NCBI GenBank assembly: GCA_963921825.1
Contig: OY997590.1
Coordinates: 61,804,012-61,868,011, forward strand
Direction of reading: 5' to 3'
DNA: 64,000 nucleotides
From: Erodium maritimum
Lineage: Eukaryota > Streptophyta > Magnoliopsida > Geraniales > Geraniaceae
Shown here: positions 45,750 to 57,890 of the stretch, piece after piece
Numbering within the stretch: position 1 is the first letter of the stretch
How the letters are laid out: each line of letters begins with the position of its first letter
Position numbers and translations under genes: made by a program
The notes under the pieces: generated by a model
What the model was told of the DNA's origin: nothing
The model's database searches: none
Seen by the model: only the letters and a program-made list of their open reading frames with translations

Positions 45750-47370
45750 ATGTTATAATTTTTCGGACTCTCGCTTTCTCTCCCTAGTGGTGAGTTATTT
45801 AGGGTTCTGCGAGAAATTATGGTCATGGTCATTGTTATCGATGAAACATCCTCTTTTCCTTGCTCCTACTTCCTTCCTCAGTTTCGGTCGGACCCTTAAC
45901 ACGCAGAATCTTCATCTTATCCGCCTTTGTGGCCCATCACCCAAACGCCATCATCACTCCTTGGTCCCCGTCAGTCGTCGTAGTCAACATGCAATCGAAA
46001 AATATTCATTTCTAACACATGCAAATCAACATCCACGCTTTCAACGTGTCGGTGGATGCAAGAAAATGCTAGATCCAGGTACTACTGGGCAACACATTGG
46101 GTCTAGAGGTTACTACGGCCTCGTGCTCGCATCAAAGGGGATGGAAAAAATTCCTTTGTGTTAGGGTCCAACTATACATGGATCGGTCACTCAATCGTCA
46201 GGCTCGGTTGGCATTTCCACGTTATCTCAAGCCTGTTCGAATTCGCCTCCAATATGAGCGACTCTAGAAGTTCTGCGACTGGTGTGGTCATCTCACTCAA
46301 AGAACCCGGGATTTCCAAGCCTCGTTTTCGGGTGTCGAGAGGGAAGAGACCTGACTTGACACGTTGATGCAGAATCCAATGTGGTTGGATACGAAAGGTC
46401 TGTTATGGATGGACAGGGGTGCTTCCACGGAACATAGGAGGACGAGACATGATGAGATGCCATTGAGGATGGTGCAGACGGAGCCGAACCTACCGACCAT
46501 GCTGTAACGCTATCGTATCTCGTGTCCACCGTTGTGTTTCCCGGTTCGGGAGGTACTCAACAATGGTGATTGTTCGCCAAATATTTGTGATGTGGCTAAG
46601 GAGTTTATCGGGGAGAAGCCTCCAAGTGGGGGATGGGCGCACAAAGATTTATTACCTGACTAATATGGTATGGGAGGGTCAGTGGTCTGTGGAAGGGGGA
46701 CAACATCTGCCTTTTTCTTTGTATCCTACTATCTTGGTGAAGACTCGCATCTATCCTCCCGCTCTGCCACTCGCTCCGAAAGAAGTACAACGATCAAGAG
46801 TGAAGAAGGTTAGGATGCAAAAGGAACCTTAGACACATACCTCGGGGTTGGGATCTAATAAATTTAAGGGTTGGAAAGGTAGGGGCATGGAAAAGGTCCA
46901 TGCCCAGAAGAACTGTCTGAAGCGGGAATTGGAGTTGTCGGGATCACCTCTGACCCAAGTGACCCAAGAGAATATTGGAGGGTACCCCACCAGGCGAGAG
47001 CTGCCAAGTAGCCCTGCCAGGAGCCATGAGGCCTTAAATGGGAGGTGCGACAAGAGGATGGAGTACTGTCCCACATCATCTCGAGCCGACGACTCGGTCT
47101 CCCTCCATCAGGCGAATGGTTGGGTTTTTTGTTCTCTGATTACTGTTTTTGTTATGTTACCTACAATATATGTACAATACAAACTAGATTAGTTCAACGG
47201 GTTCAGAGCGTCGATAAGCCTGTTTCGTGTGTGTGTGTGTGGGGTGGGTGGGGGGTTTCGGACTTTAGTTTAGAACCCAAGGTTTTGGTCCTCCTCCTCC
47301 TCTACATGGATTGGTAATGACATTGTTTAGAATTCTATAACAAAATCTGAACCGCCGCGTTTCAAAAAGA
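45750..47370 (+). mobile_element. complete RT-less LINE-type insertion with 16 bp target duplication
   Basis: AAATGAGGTTGACATT occurs at 45734-45749 and again at 47371-47386, directly after the tail (ACCGCCGCGTTTCAAAAAGA, about 47351-47370). That makes this 1.6 kb unit a delimited target-primed insertion. Inside are diverged ORF1 pieces: KPVRIRLQYER then FCDWCGHLTQRTRDF, a degenerate zf-CCHC_4 knuckle (about 46215-46325), and a Gly/Lys-rich C-terminal stretch (about 46850-47110). No RT or endonuclease is present. It lies in the upstream region of the NRT2.5-like gene, about 600 bp from its TATA box. Confidence 0.8.
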
Positions 47371-47386
47371 AAATGAGGTTGACATT
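47371..47386 (+). repeat. right target-site duplication of the LINE-type unit
   Basis: Same 16 bp as at 45734-45749, exact. Confidence 0.85.
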
Positions 47387-47792
47387 TAATTGTGTAAATC
47401 AATTCGATATATAATGTCCGATTATATTTCTTATATGTTTTAGTTATTGTATAAAATTATTATATTATTGATGAGTAGGGATGACTATAGGTCAAATCCC
47501 TCTTTTACGTGCATCAATACACAACCACAAAACAATATAGTAGACGGTTACGTATCGATCGATCACAAAGGAGTAGAGGTATCATTAGTATATTCGCTAA
47601 AACCAGGGGACGTGGGCTGTCACTTCCACACCCTCGAAAGGGAAAAAAAGGCAAAAAAGTACAAGTTTGTTTTAAGTCTAGAAAAAAAGGAAAATATGTA
47701 CATGCTACTACCTAAGATGCATAGCTATTGATTTACAAAAAGAATTGGTCAAGGGTATAAGTAAACACGAAGTCCAATTAACGCATGCCATG
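47387..47792. other. intergenic, nothing supported
   Basis: AT-rich sequence without a gene or repeat that I recognise. It precedes the GTTAA duplication of the solo LTR. Confidence 0.4.
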
Positions 47793-48596
47793 GTTAATGT
47801 GAAGACCGCCTTGGTAAAAAGATTTAAAATTAAAATTAATCGTTTGGAACGTCGTGGTTGGAAAGCGGGTTAAAATTTTGGATCGACTGCAAAAAAAAAG
47901 AAAAAAAAAAGAGAAGAAAAAAAAAAATGGACTTTGTGCCAAGTCAGACTGTTGGGCCAACCAGTCAGCTCAAAGGCGAAGTGGGCCGGCCCAGCTAGCC
48001 AATCTAGCCCATTTCGGCTTACCCAACCTTAGACGCGACTGTTCATTCCTCATTTCAGTGCACAATTCCCGAGGTGTATCTCTCCCTTCTCTTTCTCGCG
48101 CTCACCCTTTCTCCCTCTCACACCCTCGACAGCTCCATCACCGGCGACCCTCGCCACTTCTCCTGGTCACGAAGTGAACCACGACGACACCAGAGGACGC
48201 TGAAGCCACCATCGCCGAGACGTGTCCGGATCTGAGCCACGTTGCCGGGCGTGTGACGCGAACCTAATCTGGTCGCCGCCGCCGCCGGAAGCTCGCGTAA
48301 GCTCTTCTCCTCTGGGCTCGAACCGCACCGCGCTGAAACCAAAGTGGTAAATCAAGGTGAGCGCTGCGTCGGCCATCCTTCCCCGACCTTCTCACCCCTT
48401 TTTCTGAGATTCCCGGTCATCGCCGCCCTCCTCCGAGCTCCCTGTCGCCGTCCACCGCGTGTCCAGACAAAACCTTCGCTGGAGCAAACCCTAGATCTCG
48501 CCCTCTTCCGTCTCCAGCTCGAACAGACCTAGACTTGCCTTGGGCCAGAACCGAACCAGCAAGACTCGGGCCTTGGGCCGGGCAGGTCCCGTTGTG

Positions 48597-51495
48597 TGTC
48601 ACGCCCCAATTTCAGAGAACCGAACTCGGGACGCGAACATTTTAAAACATAAACACTTGAACCTGTTTGAATAAAAGCTCTGACATTTCCATTTACTTCT
48701 CAAAATAATAATAGTATTTACAATACAAAAACGCCCCCAACAAATGGACAAGGTACAACATCCGTCACTAGACTCGACAGAAAGTAAAGACCAGACTCCA
48801 CTCCAAGCTCCATGAACTTCAAGAGCTAACCTAGTCCGTCCGGTGATCAGTACCTGTAGGAAAAGCAGCTAGGGGTGAGCGTTCGCTCACCTCCACGGAT
48901 AACAGACTGACTATGGCATAATTAGCAGAAAAAGCCAGTAACACTAAAACCAAACCCAACACCGGGACTACAGTCCCCAACTCAAGTACTCAACTGACCC
49001 ACACCCCGTCACCTTCCTCAACAGACTCGACACTCGATAAAAACAGTGTAGACCCGACACAACTATCGACGACCTCCTCAAGGACTCGAACGAAACGACA
49101 CAACACCAAACAAGATCACAAATGATCGCACACCAGCTGCTCAGTAACCAATCTCAATCAGGTCAGGGTTCGACCTATCGCAATTCCTCGACACGAAGTC
49201 GGATCAGGCTGTCGACCTTTCAAACTCGCAATTCCTCGACACTAAGTCGGATCAGGCTGTCGACCTTTAAAACTCGCAATTCATCGACACTAAGTCGGAT
49301 CAGGCTGTCGACCTTTAGAACTCGCAATTCATCGACACTAAGTCGGATCAGGCTGTCGACCTTTAGAACTCGCAATTCATCGACACTAAGTCGGATCAGG
49401 CTGTCGACCTTTAGAACTCACCACCCCAGGTAACCACAATCACAATCACAGGCAAGTTCAATCACACAGGCACTCAAGGCCACTCAAGACACCTCAACAG
49501 TCAAGACTCGGGTTCAACAACCCCACGGGCACTCGCTGCCACTCAAGACACCAAATTAAATACACGGCTCTCATGGCCACCCCGACTCAACAATTAAATA
49601 CGGGCTCTCAAGGCCACCCAAACTCAACAATTAACTACGGGCTCTCAAGGCCACCCAAACTCAACAATTAAATACGGGCTCTCAAGGCCACCCAAACTCA
49701 ACAATTAAATAAAACGCACGACAACCTCCGGCATACTCGATGCCTCCAACGGTCCTAAAATCACTAGTTTCACAAACAACCTCCGGGCATGGTCATATGC
49801 CTCCAGTAATTCAATTATCGCTAAGTTCTCTGTTCCTACGACACTACTAAGTGTCACATGCTTTTCTCTTAAACGCTACAATCCCGTATCATGCTTTTCT
49901 AATAATTAAATAAATCTACTCAACCCACGACACCCCGGTGTCACATGCAATTCTACTATTAACTTTCCCTAATCAGGGCCGAGATCCGGCTACTTTTCCC
50001 TACCTCGTAGATAAATCCAAAAGCGCTCCAACAACACCCGAAGTACACCCACTCACTCGCCGAGCTTCCCTTTGCCTCGGTCCGTGGCACGATCTAAAAG
50101 AACACAAATTCAAAGTACTTTTAAACTAGTACGAATAAACCGAAAATTAATAAACTTAACGCCCAAACGTAACCCCGACAATGCCGATCACTCCCAAACT
50201 TCCCAATTACTCGATAATGCCGATAAAGGACCCGTAAGGGCCAGATTCGCCCGTCATGGCGAATCTGCCCGGTTTTGGTTAATTGCCTTCCGGGGCTCCA
50301 AAAGCCCCCGTTTTCGATTCTACGGTCTTAGAATATTTCAAGGAACCCAACGCACTTGACGGAATTGAATTCCGACTTCTAAGTCAATTAATTAACGTTT
50401 AAAGTTTCCCAAAACCCGTTAATTACAACTTCTCCAAATTAATTCCAAATTTCGATTCGATTAGGAAAAAGTGGTCCGGGGAACGTTTTAAACTACCCGA
50501 GTAATTAAAACACGAACAACCGAGCACGTGGGCCCCACCCAAAGGGCTTGGCCGTGCCCTAGGGTTTGAGGGAGGGGCTCGGCCACCAAGTGGTGGCTGC
50601 TGCCACCTCCGGCCAGCCACCACATGGCCGGCCGGCCACCACCCACGGTGGCCGGAGCTCCTCCCGAGCCTCCGGTCACCGGAAAACGTGAAATTAAACC
50701 CCCAAACACCTCTAAAACGTCTCCAACACCTCCCCACACTCTACACAACCCTAAGCCTTAGTTTATAACCAAACCCTAGCTCTTGAAAATAATCAAAACG
50801 AGAATCGGTTCGGGTATTACCGTAGAGGAGAACGAGGGGAACGGGATTGCTCTTTGCTTTGACTCGATCCAAGGGCTCGATCACAAACCCTAGCTCAACC
50901 TCCCTTCTTCTCCTTCTCCTTCTCTCTCTAAAACCTCTCTTCTAATTTCTAATTTAATTAAACTAACAACAAAACTAATTTTCCTCCTTTAAAACCTCAT
51001 ACTCGGCCAACTATTCCCATCCACCCATTTTCCCTCCAAAAATTACACCACCATATAATTGACAAGTGTCAAGGTGGGTCCCCCACCTTTTGGAAAATAT
51101 CTACTTGATATTTTCCAATCAGATTCGCGAAAAACAGACGTTTCGGGCCCCGAACGGGCACTTTTCCCAAGAAATTTTTAAACTGGACGGGCTTCAAGGA
51201 AACGGCCCAACTAAGACCGCTACGATGACGGCTAAGCTTTTCGGGTCCAAAACGGTCCTCGAATGGACCAAAACGTCGCTCGGGTGACTTTTCCAACGAA
51301 GAATCAATTTTTCCCAAATTGACCAGAAAGTTGCCCTGAGTCCCCCGTAACTCATTTTAGTCGATAACGGGGTCAACTTAAGTCCGGCATGACCCTCGGG
51401 GTCAATTTAAGTTAAGTTAAGTGTCCGTCTTAAAATTTTTAAATTTTCCTGTTTTTCGCAGGTTTGACTGACGTTGACCAGAAGTGGTTATTACA
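48597..51495 (-). mobile_element. solo LTR of the gypsy family, minus strand, nested in another
   Basis: On the minus strand it starts TGTAATAACCACT at 51495 and ends GGGGCGTGACA at 48597. The 5 bp flanks are TTGTG and TTGGG, one mismatch from a perfect duplication. Its start aligns with the LTR at 58501 and its interior carries the same 48 bp repeats in reverse. The length is 2899 bp. It interrupts the + strand LTR after 48596. Confidence 0.85.
49163..49420 (-). repeat. 48 bp tandem repeats (about 5 units) in the nested LTR
   Basis: Units contain CGACACTAAGTCGGATCAGG and CTGTCGACCTTTAGAACTC. It is the reverse complement of the array at 60812-61145. The open frames across it are a by-product of a unit length divisible by three. 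Confidence 0.9.
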
Positions 51496-53317
51496 TTGGG
51501 CCTCGGACCAGGCCAAGCCTCGGGTCAGGCCCAGGTTCCTGGACCGGGTCTGGACTCGGGTCCGAACTTGGGTCGGAGCCGGGTCTGGGCCGGGTCTGGG
51601 TCGGGTTTGGGGCTGGGTTCGGGTCGGTCCTAGGTCAGGTTCGGGTCAGGTTCTGGACCGGGTTTGGTTCGCGGATCCGGGTCAGAGCAGTTTATTAAAG
51701 TATTTAATTAATTTAATTAATTTAAATTAAATGATTTAAAGGATTTAAAAAGGGAAAACTCATCGGACTTAATTGATATATTTTGAGGACTGTTACGAAC
51801 TGGACCGGGACTGATTACCGTCCCTTTTTGTTAAAACCAGGCTTTGACCTCGATCGTGGAGAAGACCGGAGGTAGGCCCGGACGTCAGCAGCTAGGAGAC
51901 GTAGCTGTTGGTTCTTCTTGAGGTAGGGAAAGTAGCGAATACCAGTCTAATTTCTGAAAGTTACTAGTATGCATGCTAGGTAATTATAAAAATGGAATGA
52001 TCGTTTATATTATATAATAACCGGACGAGTCTTAGTAACATGTAGGATGTGATTCACTAGAGTTAGCCGCTTTCAATATTCTAGGAAATTGCCGTGCTGG
52101 TAGAATGACTATGTCGAGCCTTAGGTTGTGTGCTGATTCAAATGCTTGATCTTGTTTGAGATGCATGTTGTGTTACTTAGTTTCGATAAGATTAAGAGTC
52201 AAAGTATATTGTATTCAGTGTAACATGTTGTTGCTACGTGTGGGCAAGTGTGTCGTGACTGTTATGATTTGAATCATTGACTGTGATATGGTCGGGTGAG
52301 TGATAGACCGACGTGTCGTGTGATTGTGGTAAGATTGTTGGGCTTGTTGAGCCGTGCTTGATCTGTGGCATTGCGATGCATGATATTATCTTGATGTGTG
52401 TTCCAAGAGGGTTGTATTCCGGTACGGTACCTACACCTAGGGGGTGTGCCGGTGTGGGGTCGTACCTAGGCCGACGATGTGTCCCACGTATGCGCGGTCC
52501 CCCGGTGTGTTATTCTGGTACGATGCCTACATCGAGGGGGTATGCCGGTATAGGACATCTAGGCCGACAGTTGTGATTGGGCCTACGGGTCGGGCCGCCT
52601 GGTCATATTTGGCCTACGGGTCGTGTTGGGCTTACGGGTCGTGTTGGGCTTACGGGTCGTGGTTGGGCCTACGGGTCGTGTTTCTACCCCGATGATCTAT
52701 GGTCCTTTGGGGACATTTCCGGGTCCTCCGATGAGATGCGTTCCTAGGGAACGTTTCCGATCGCCCCGACGCATGTGTCTCCTCTGGACCGAAGGGCTAT
52801 CCGAGATGATATGATGACTATCCGGTATGATATGATGGAGTTTGGGGACTGCGGTACGAGACGTGTGTTGGTTTCTTTTGTGTGTGATACGATTGTTGTT
52901 TGGTTAATGTTTTATTGTGCGTAAGTGGTCGTTTGAGTGTGTTATAAGTTTGGCTATGAACCCCGGTTTGACAGCTAGTTGTGATGTACTAGCATGCCCT
53001 AATTGGACGGTTACTCGTGGCGGTGAGCCGATGTTCACTACCTTAACTACTTTTCCTACTGAGCGAAAGCTCACCCCCTTACTTTGTTGTATTTCAGGTC
53101 TTGAGCGGGACATGTACTAGTTGGATGCTGACGCTTGGGAGCTAACGAGGGTCTTAGGCTAGTAGGTATATGTATCGGTTTTATTGAGTTGCTGACACTT
53201 CCGTTTGATTTATTATTATATTTTGGGTTTTACCTATTTTTAAATTGTCCTTTTATTTGTTTATTTTAAGTTCGCGTCTCGAGTCCGGTCCAAACGGATT
53301 TGGGGCGTGACAGTTAA

Positions 53318-56000
53318 CCATGTGTAAAGTCAATAAATGACTTCTTATGGTCATAGAACATTTAAGTTCCTATCCATGTAGTATCACGAAATCAACCACA
53401 TACTAGTCACGGGGAGAGGGCACAAGACCATTGCCCGGACCAATATGTGCACCACCAATCATCGGAAAAAATAATAATAATAGGGTGTAGTTCTATGATC
53501 TTGAGAAAATCCCGATCAACCCTCGAAGAAGAAATAACAACAAATAATGCATGTCATTCTCGCTACCAAATACAATAAGTAACTATAGCAATGAATCACG
53601 AGGCTATGGCCATTAACTTGACGTCCTGAGAATTAACTCACAAAAAGGGTGCAGAAAGCGCACCGGTCATCAAGTAGTATTTCGGTTAAAGTCCGAGTAT
53701 AGTACCTAAGGGATTTAAAATTCGTTACTTAAGCTGTTTCTGAAAAGATTTGGTTTTTCATTTTTGAAAAAATAAATAACAGTTTGAAAATGGAAGTAAG
53801 TTAAATCACGATCAAGTATGAAACAAAATATCCAAGTAGGTGTGAAATTCAGGGGAAAATTGATATAGGACATTAATATGGTCACGATATGATGATTATT
53901 TCGTAGTGATTCGTGTTTACATGTGCAAACAAGATTAACTTAATGGCAACATAAGTTCTCTCAACTAGTCCTAAACATCTCACGATCGAATTAAGACCCT
54001 ATTTTAATTAACCATCTAGTTATTCCTAATTTAGGTGAAGAGAGATATAAAGCATTAAGATTCGTGAACTTCTCTAGCTTTCGGGATTGTAATCCTATTT
54101 CTATCACAATTGTGTTAACATAATTTTATCGGAGATTAGATTTAAACCCGAGTTGCATAATCCTTAGTCGTTTTAGCAATTCTCATTTTAGAATTGTTGA
54201 ACGCTAAAACCTAATCATTTATCAAGTGATCAATTAGACAAAGCTTTAAGTGTAAATCATGCAAATATTAAGCTAAACACAAATTACAAAGAGTAAACAC
54301 AAACCCATTGAATTAAACTATCATATTGCTTCCCCTAGTCCTAGATCAATAGAATTTAGCTCATGGAGAAGAAAGAAGAACACAAAGATGAAGATGAACA
54401 AGAGACAAACATGATTTCAAAGTAAAAGTTGATACAAGTAGCGAATTGATGAAGAAATCACGAGTATCACTTCAATCCTATCTCTCATGCACTTCTCTAT
54501 CCCTAAATCTCCATCCCTAATTCTGACATAATCTAGTTTTGATCTCCGAACTCGTCTCCCCACACAGTAATGACTAATTTCTAATTTATATGGCTTGAAA
54601 AACGCATGTCTAGAACAGAGCTGACGCACGTGGCCTTGAGAGTGGCCCGGAACTGGTCTGATTACGACCCTCTAAGCGGCCCTCCAATGGTCTCAAAGTG
54701 GACATCCAAGGTTCCCAAAACAGCCCTCTGAGAGGCTATCCAAGTGTCTTAAAACAACCCTTTGAGCTTTGCACCAAGGGTCTCAAAACGGGACTTTTCC
54801 CTCCATGCTGCCCTTCCAAGGTCAAAAAGTGGGCCAAAACAGAGAGCCTCTAAATGTTCATTTTTTGCTCCGAATGTCTACAAACTCCCGAATCAAGGCC
54901 AACTGCACACAAGGAGAAAGAAATACATTAAAATATACTACCCTAGGACTGAAAAGCTCAATATGTGGGCTTCAAAACATCAAACATCGATGCATTTTGC
55001 GTCCACATCAATAATCCATAGGCATAAGTAAACTCTAAATTACTCGATGAATTTACTTAACTACACGTAGTTCAACATTCTTAAACCTGAGCACCTCCGA
55101 TCAAGATGATCATTGATATTGAAAGTGAACTACATAGAACATCGAATCATGATGTTCAGGTAATACATAAGCGTAAGTAAACTCTAATAAAAGTGAATCT
55201 CATCTCACACTAGATTGAATCATGAAATTTCTCCAATCATCAATCTACATCACACACAATAATTATGGAAATACTCCTAAATCGTTCGGTTGGCTTAAAA
55301 TACACAAGAGAATTGAGAAAACATAACGTAGCATATTTCTATCTCGTCAATATTGAATCAAGACAAGTAAATGTGAGAAATCCTATATAAGTTCACTAAA
55401 TGGCTATAGATTGTATTTTTACCAAACCTAATGTAGAACTTGATATACACCCAAGAGACAAAAAGCTAGCACATGAAATAGAGTTCAAAAACATGAAAAT
55501 TTCAACACAAAGTAAGAGAATCGTGCATAAATATCGAGTAGCTCAAATATAGATAAATACACATACAAGAAATTGGATGCCAATTAAGTTCAACAAACCC
55601 AAATCATGCAATTAACGATAACAACACCAAATTAACCCTAAATTCATGCATTAACATAAAGGAAATCAATATTTACACAATACCCATGCCAAAGATTCAA
55701 ACCCAGTGTCATGAATTCAAAGTCCTACACAAACATTCCAAAAAACCTAGCTTTACAACAAATCTAGAGAAATATATAGATTAAAAGCGGGATTGGGTTG
55801 AAAAACCTAATAAAAAACTCCTCTAGCTCGCAAACCCACCATCTCCAACTCTCCAAAGCTTGAAAATGGAGAATATGGAGATGGTGGGATTCTTCATGGA
55901 TGCTTGAATCCTCCTTAGATCGTTAAAATTATGTTCTTAGATGGTAGATCTTACTTCAATTTTGAAGATGAAGCAAAGAAAAGTAGAGAGAGAGAGAGAA
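53318..56000. other. AT-rich, probably repeat-derived, no gene supported
   Basis: No long frame or domain. Part of it (about 53900-54900) has the texture of degenerate LTR-retrotransposon non-coding sequence, but no matching ends were found, so no element is claimed. Confidence 0.35.
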
Positions 56001-57890
56001 AAAAAAATGTTGTTCTAAAAAATAAATTGTACAAAAAAATATGATGTATCAATTCCCCTAAGAAATCTGCTCTCCCTCTCTATATATCCCCACGTTTTTG
56101 TTAAAAAAAACTTTTGGTCTTATCAAGTAATGTGACGAGCTGAAGGATAATGAGGTGGCTGAGCTAAAGAGGGACATGATTGGGTGCGGACGACAACACA
56201 AAAGAAGCGGTGCATCCGACTATGAGGAACGTGGTTAAGTTAACTTGCAAAGTAATCCATCCAACGGCTGGAAACGGAAGATAAAAAATGGTTGATGTGC
56301 GATCAGAGTATCCGAGGGCTTGGGAGTGGGATTGAGCGGTGTTATCGTGTGCTGTCGTTGTAGAGGATCGAGCTGATAGATAAGTTCTCCATATGGCTTT
56401 ATCAGAACACACCATGTGGCCTACTCGAAAGGAGATTTTCCACTTTTCAACTTTATGTTTCTTTTGCTCATTCCTATTTTATTTGGCCTCCAATCGACCT
56501 CGTTCTTGCGCTAACATTTTTATTTCATCAAGGCCTAAAAAATAAGATCAATAATAAGTATTCTTGGAACATTCAGAAAATATATAAAATAAACGAGACT
56601 ACAAATCGTTAGTGATATTGGGATGTGAACCAAACACCGAATCTGAAAGAAAATATGTAGATAAGGTTGTACTCTTTCATGCATCATGGCACGTCATTAT
56701 AATTTGTAATAAATAAATTTTTGTGAGAATTATTATTTTAACATTATTTCTGTATTGTTAATTATTACACAAATTTTATTATGAGGAAACAAAAACAAAT
56801 TAATAGCCTTTCACTACTCAGGCGAACGATCCTAGTCCTCGTCTCCGACCATCAGACACTAGTCCGAGTCTAGATCCAATATGTGTGGCTCCTATAATTA
56901 TGCTTCCACTATAGATGCACAGGTCACCTGGCACTAGAATGCCCCAGGAGGGACCCTATTAATCCTAAGGTGATCCAGCACTTTGATCTGTCGTTTATAG
57001 CATCAGATGTCCCTAACCCGTGAACAAGGATCCGCAAGTATTGATCGGACCTCATTCCAACCAAGCTCTTCACTCGTCGCGGACCCCCGCCAGGGGTTGG
57101 AACCAACACTTGTGCACTACCGGCGTTAAGGTCCACCGTCTCGCCAGACTTCGCCCCGTTAGGACAACCAACTCGTACCTAGACACAAGATCTTTTACCC
57201 ATAACCCCAACACATAGCTGGAGCCAGAAGCAAGCGCCCTTCGCCCCGACCCTACACTCCTTACAACCATAGGAACAGGACCAAGAGAAGCAGGTGCGAC
57301 ACATGATCTCCTGCCCAAACATGAGGTAATCTTGTTTGGCGTAAGGAACTTCCAGGCCTTAGTGCCCTCATCCATTGCCTTGGCCGAGGGAAAGCCAAGG
57401 AGGGGTAAAATCAAGTTCTGCCTCCCAGATGCAAGGGTGACAACCCCCCTCCCACCCAAAAAGAAGAGGAGCTTGTACGTCCCCAACCTAGAAAAGGAAT
57501 ATGTTGCTCTAGAGCACACCAAGGTGAGGTCTTCGAAACTGTCTCGCTAGTGCTAATGAGTGTTCCCTCAAGCAACGAGGTGTGTGTGGGGACGCACACC
57601 TCGCCCTGCCAAGGTCGGAGTCACCTGATCTTCTGCTTCCCATGTTTGTTGGTGTTCTTCGTAGATACCCGTTATCTACTCAACCTCCCCCTATCAGATA
57701 CCATATATATTTTTAGGTCGAATTATGAAATGATCACTGTGAACTGCAGTCAAGCAATAACCATGCTTAAGAACTTCTTCCACTCTCTTCCTCTAAACTA
57801 ACCGGATACATTAGTCATAAAATTAGCGTGCCGAATTTGTCATTCCGATTTTTTTCTCCCCCTCTTATTTTCCCTCATATCTGAATTTTT
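56001..57890. other. intergenic with one unrecognised open stretch
   Basis: A + strand stretch at 57218-57550 is open for about 110 codons and ends PPKKKRSLYVPNLEKEYVALE. It is basic and has no recognised family. It could be a decayed retroposon or gene fragment. The rest shows only short frames. Confidence 0.25.

Larger units (their letters stand above)
47798..53312 (+). mobile_element. solo LTR of the gypsy family, + strand, split by another solo LTR
   Basis: Starts TGTGAAGACC at 47798 and ends GGGGCGTGACA at 53312, flanked by GTTAA (47793-47797 and 53313-53317). Its own sequence is 47798-48596 plus about 51501-53312, roughly 2.6 kb, a normal length for this LTR family. No internal region, primer site or coding sequence follows, so it is a solo LTR left by LTR-LTR recombination. 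It has the shared palindrome GAGCGAAAGCTC at 53061-53072 and tandem TACGGGTCGTG-type repeats near 52600-52690. Confidence 0.85.

Noticed and set aside
47935-48596. Promoter-like stretch with TGGGCC motifs and a pyrimidine-rich leader, as if a host gene started here
   Set aside because: It is the 5' part of the + strand solo LTR: TGTGAAGACC at 47798 has the GTTAA duplication, and the LTR resumes at about 51501 after the nested insertion.
49122-49433. Open frame of repeated RNSSTLSRIRLSTF units
   Set aside because: Same 48 bp LTR repeat in the other orientation.
48597-53312. A 4.7 kb DNA transposon with TGTCACGCCCC inverted ends
   Set aside because: The ends are the 3' ends of two LTRs in opposite orientation; each LTR has its own start and flanking duplication.
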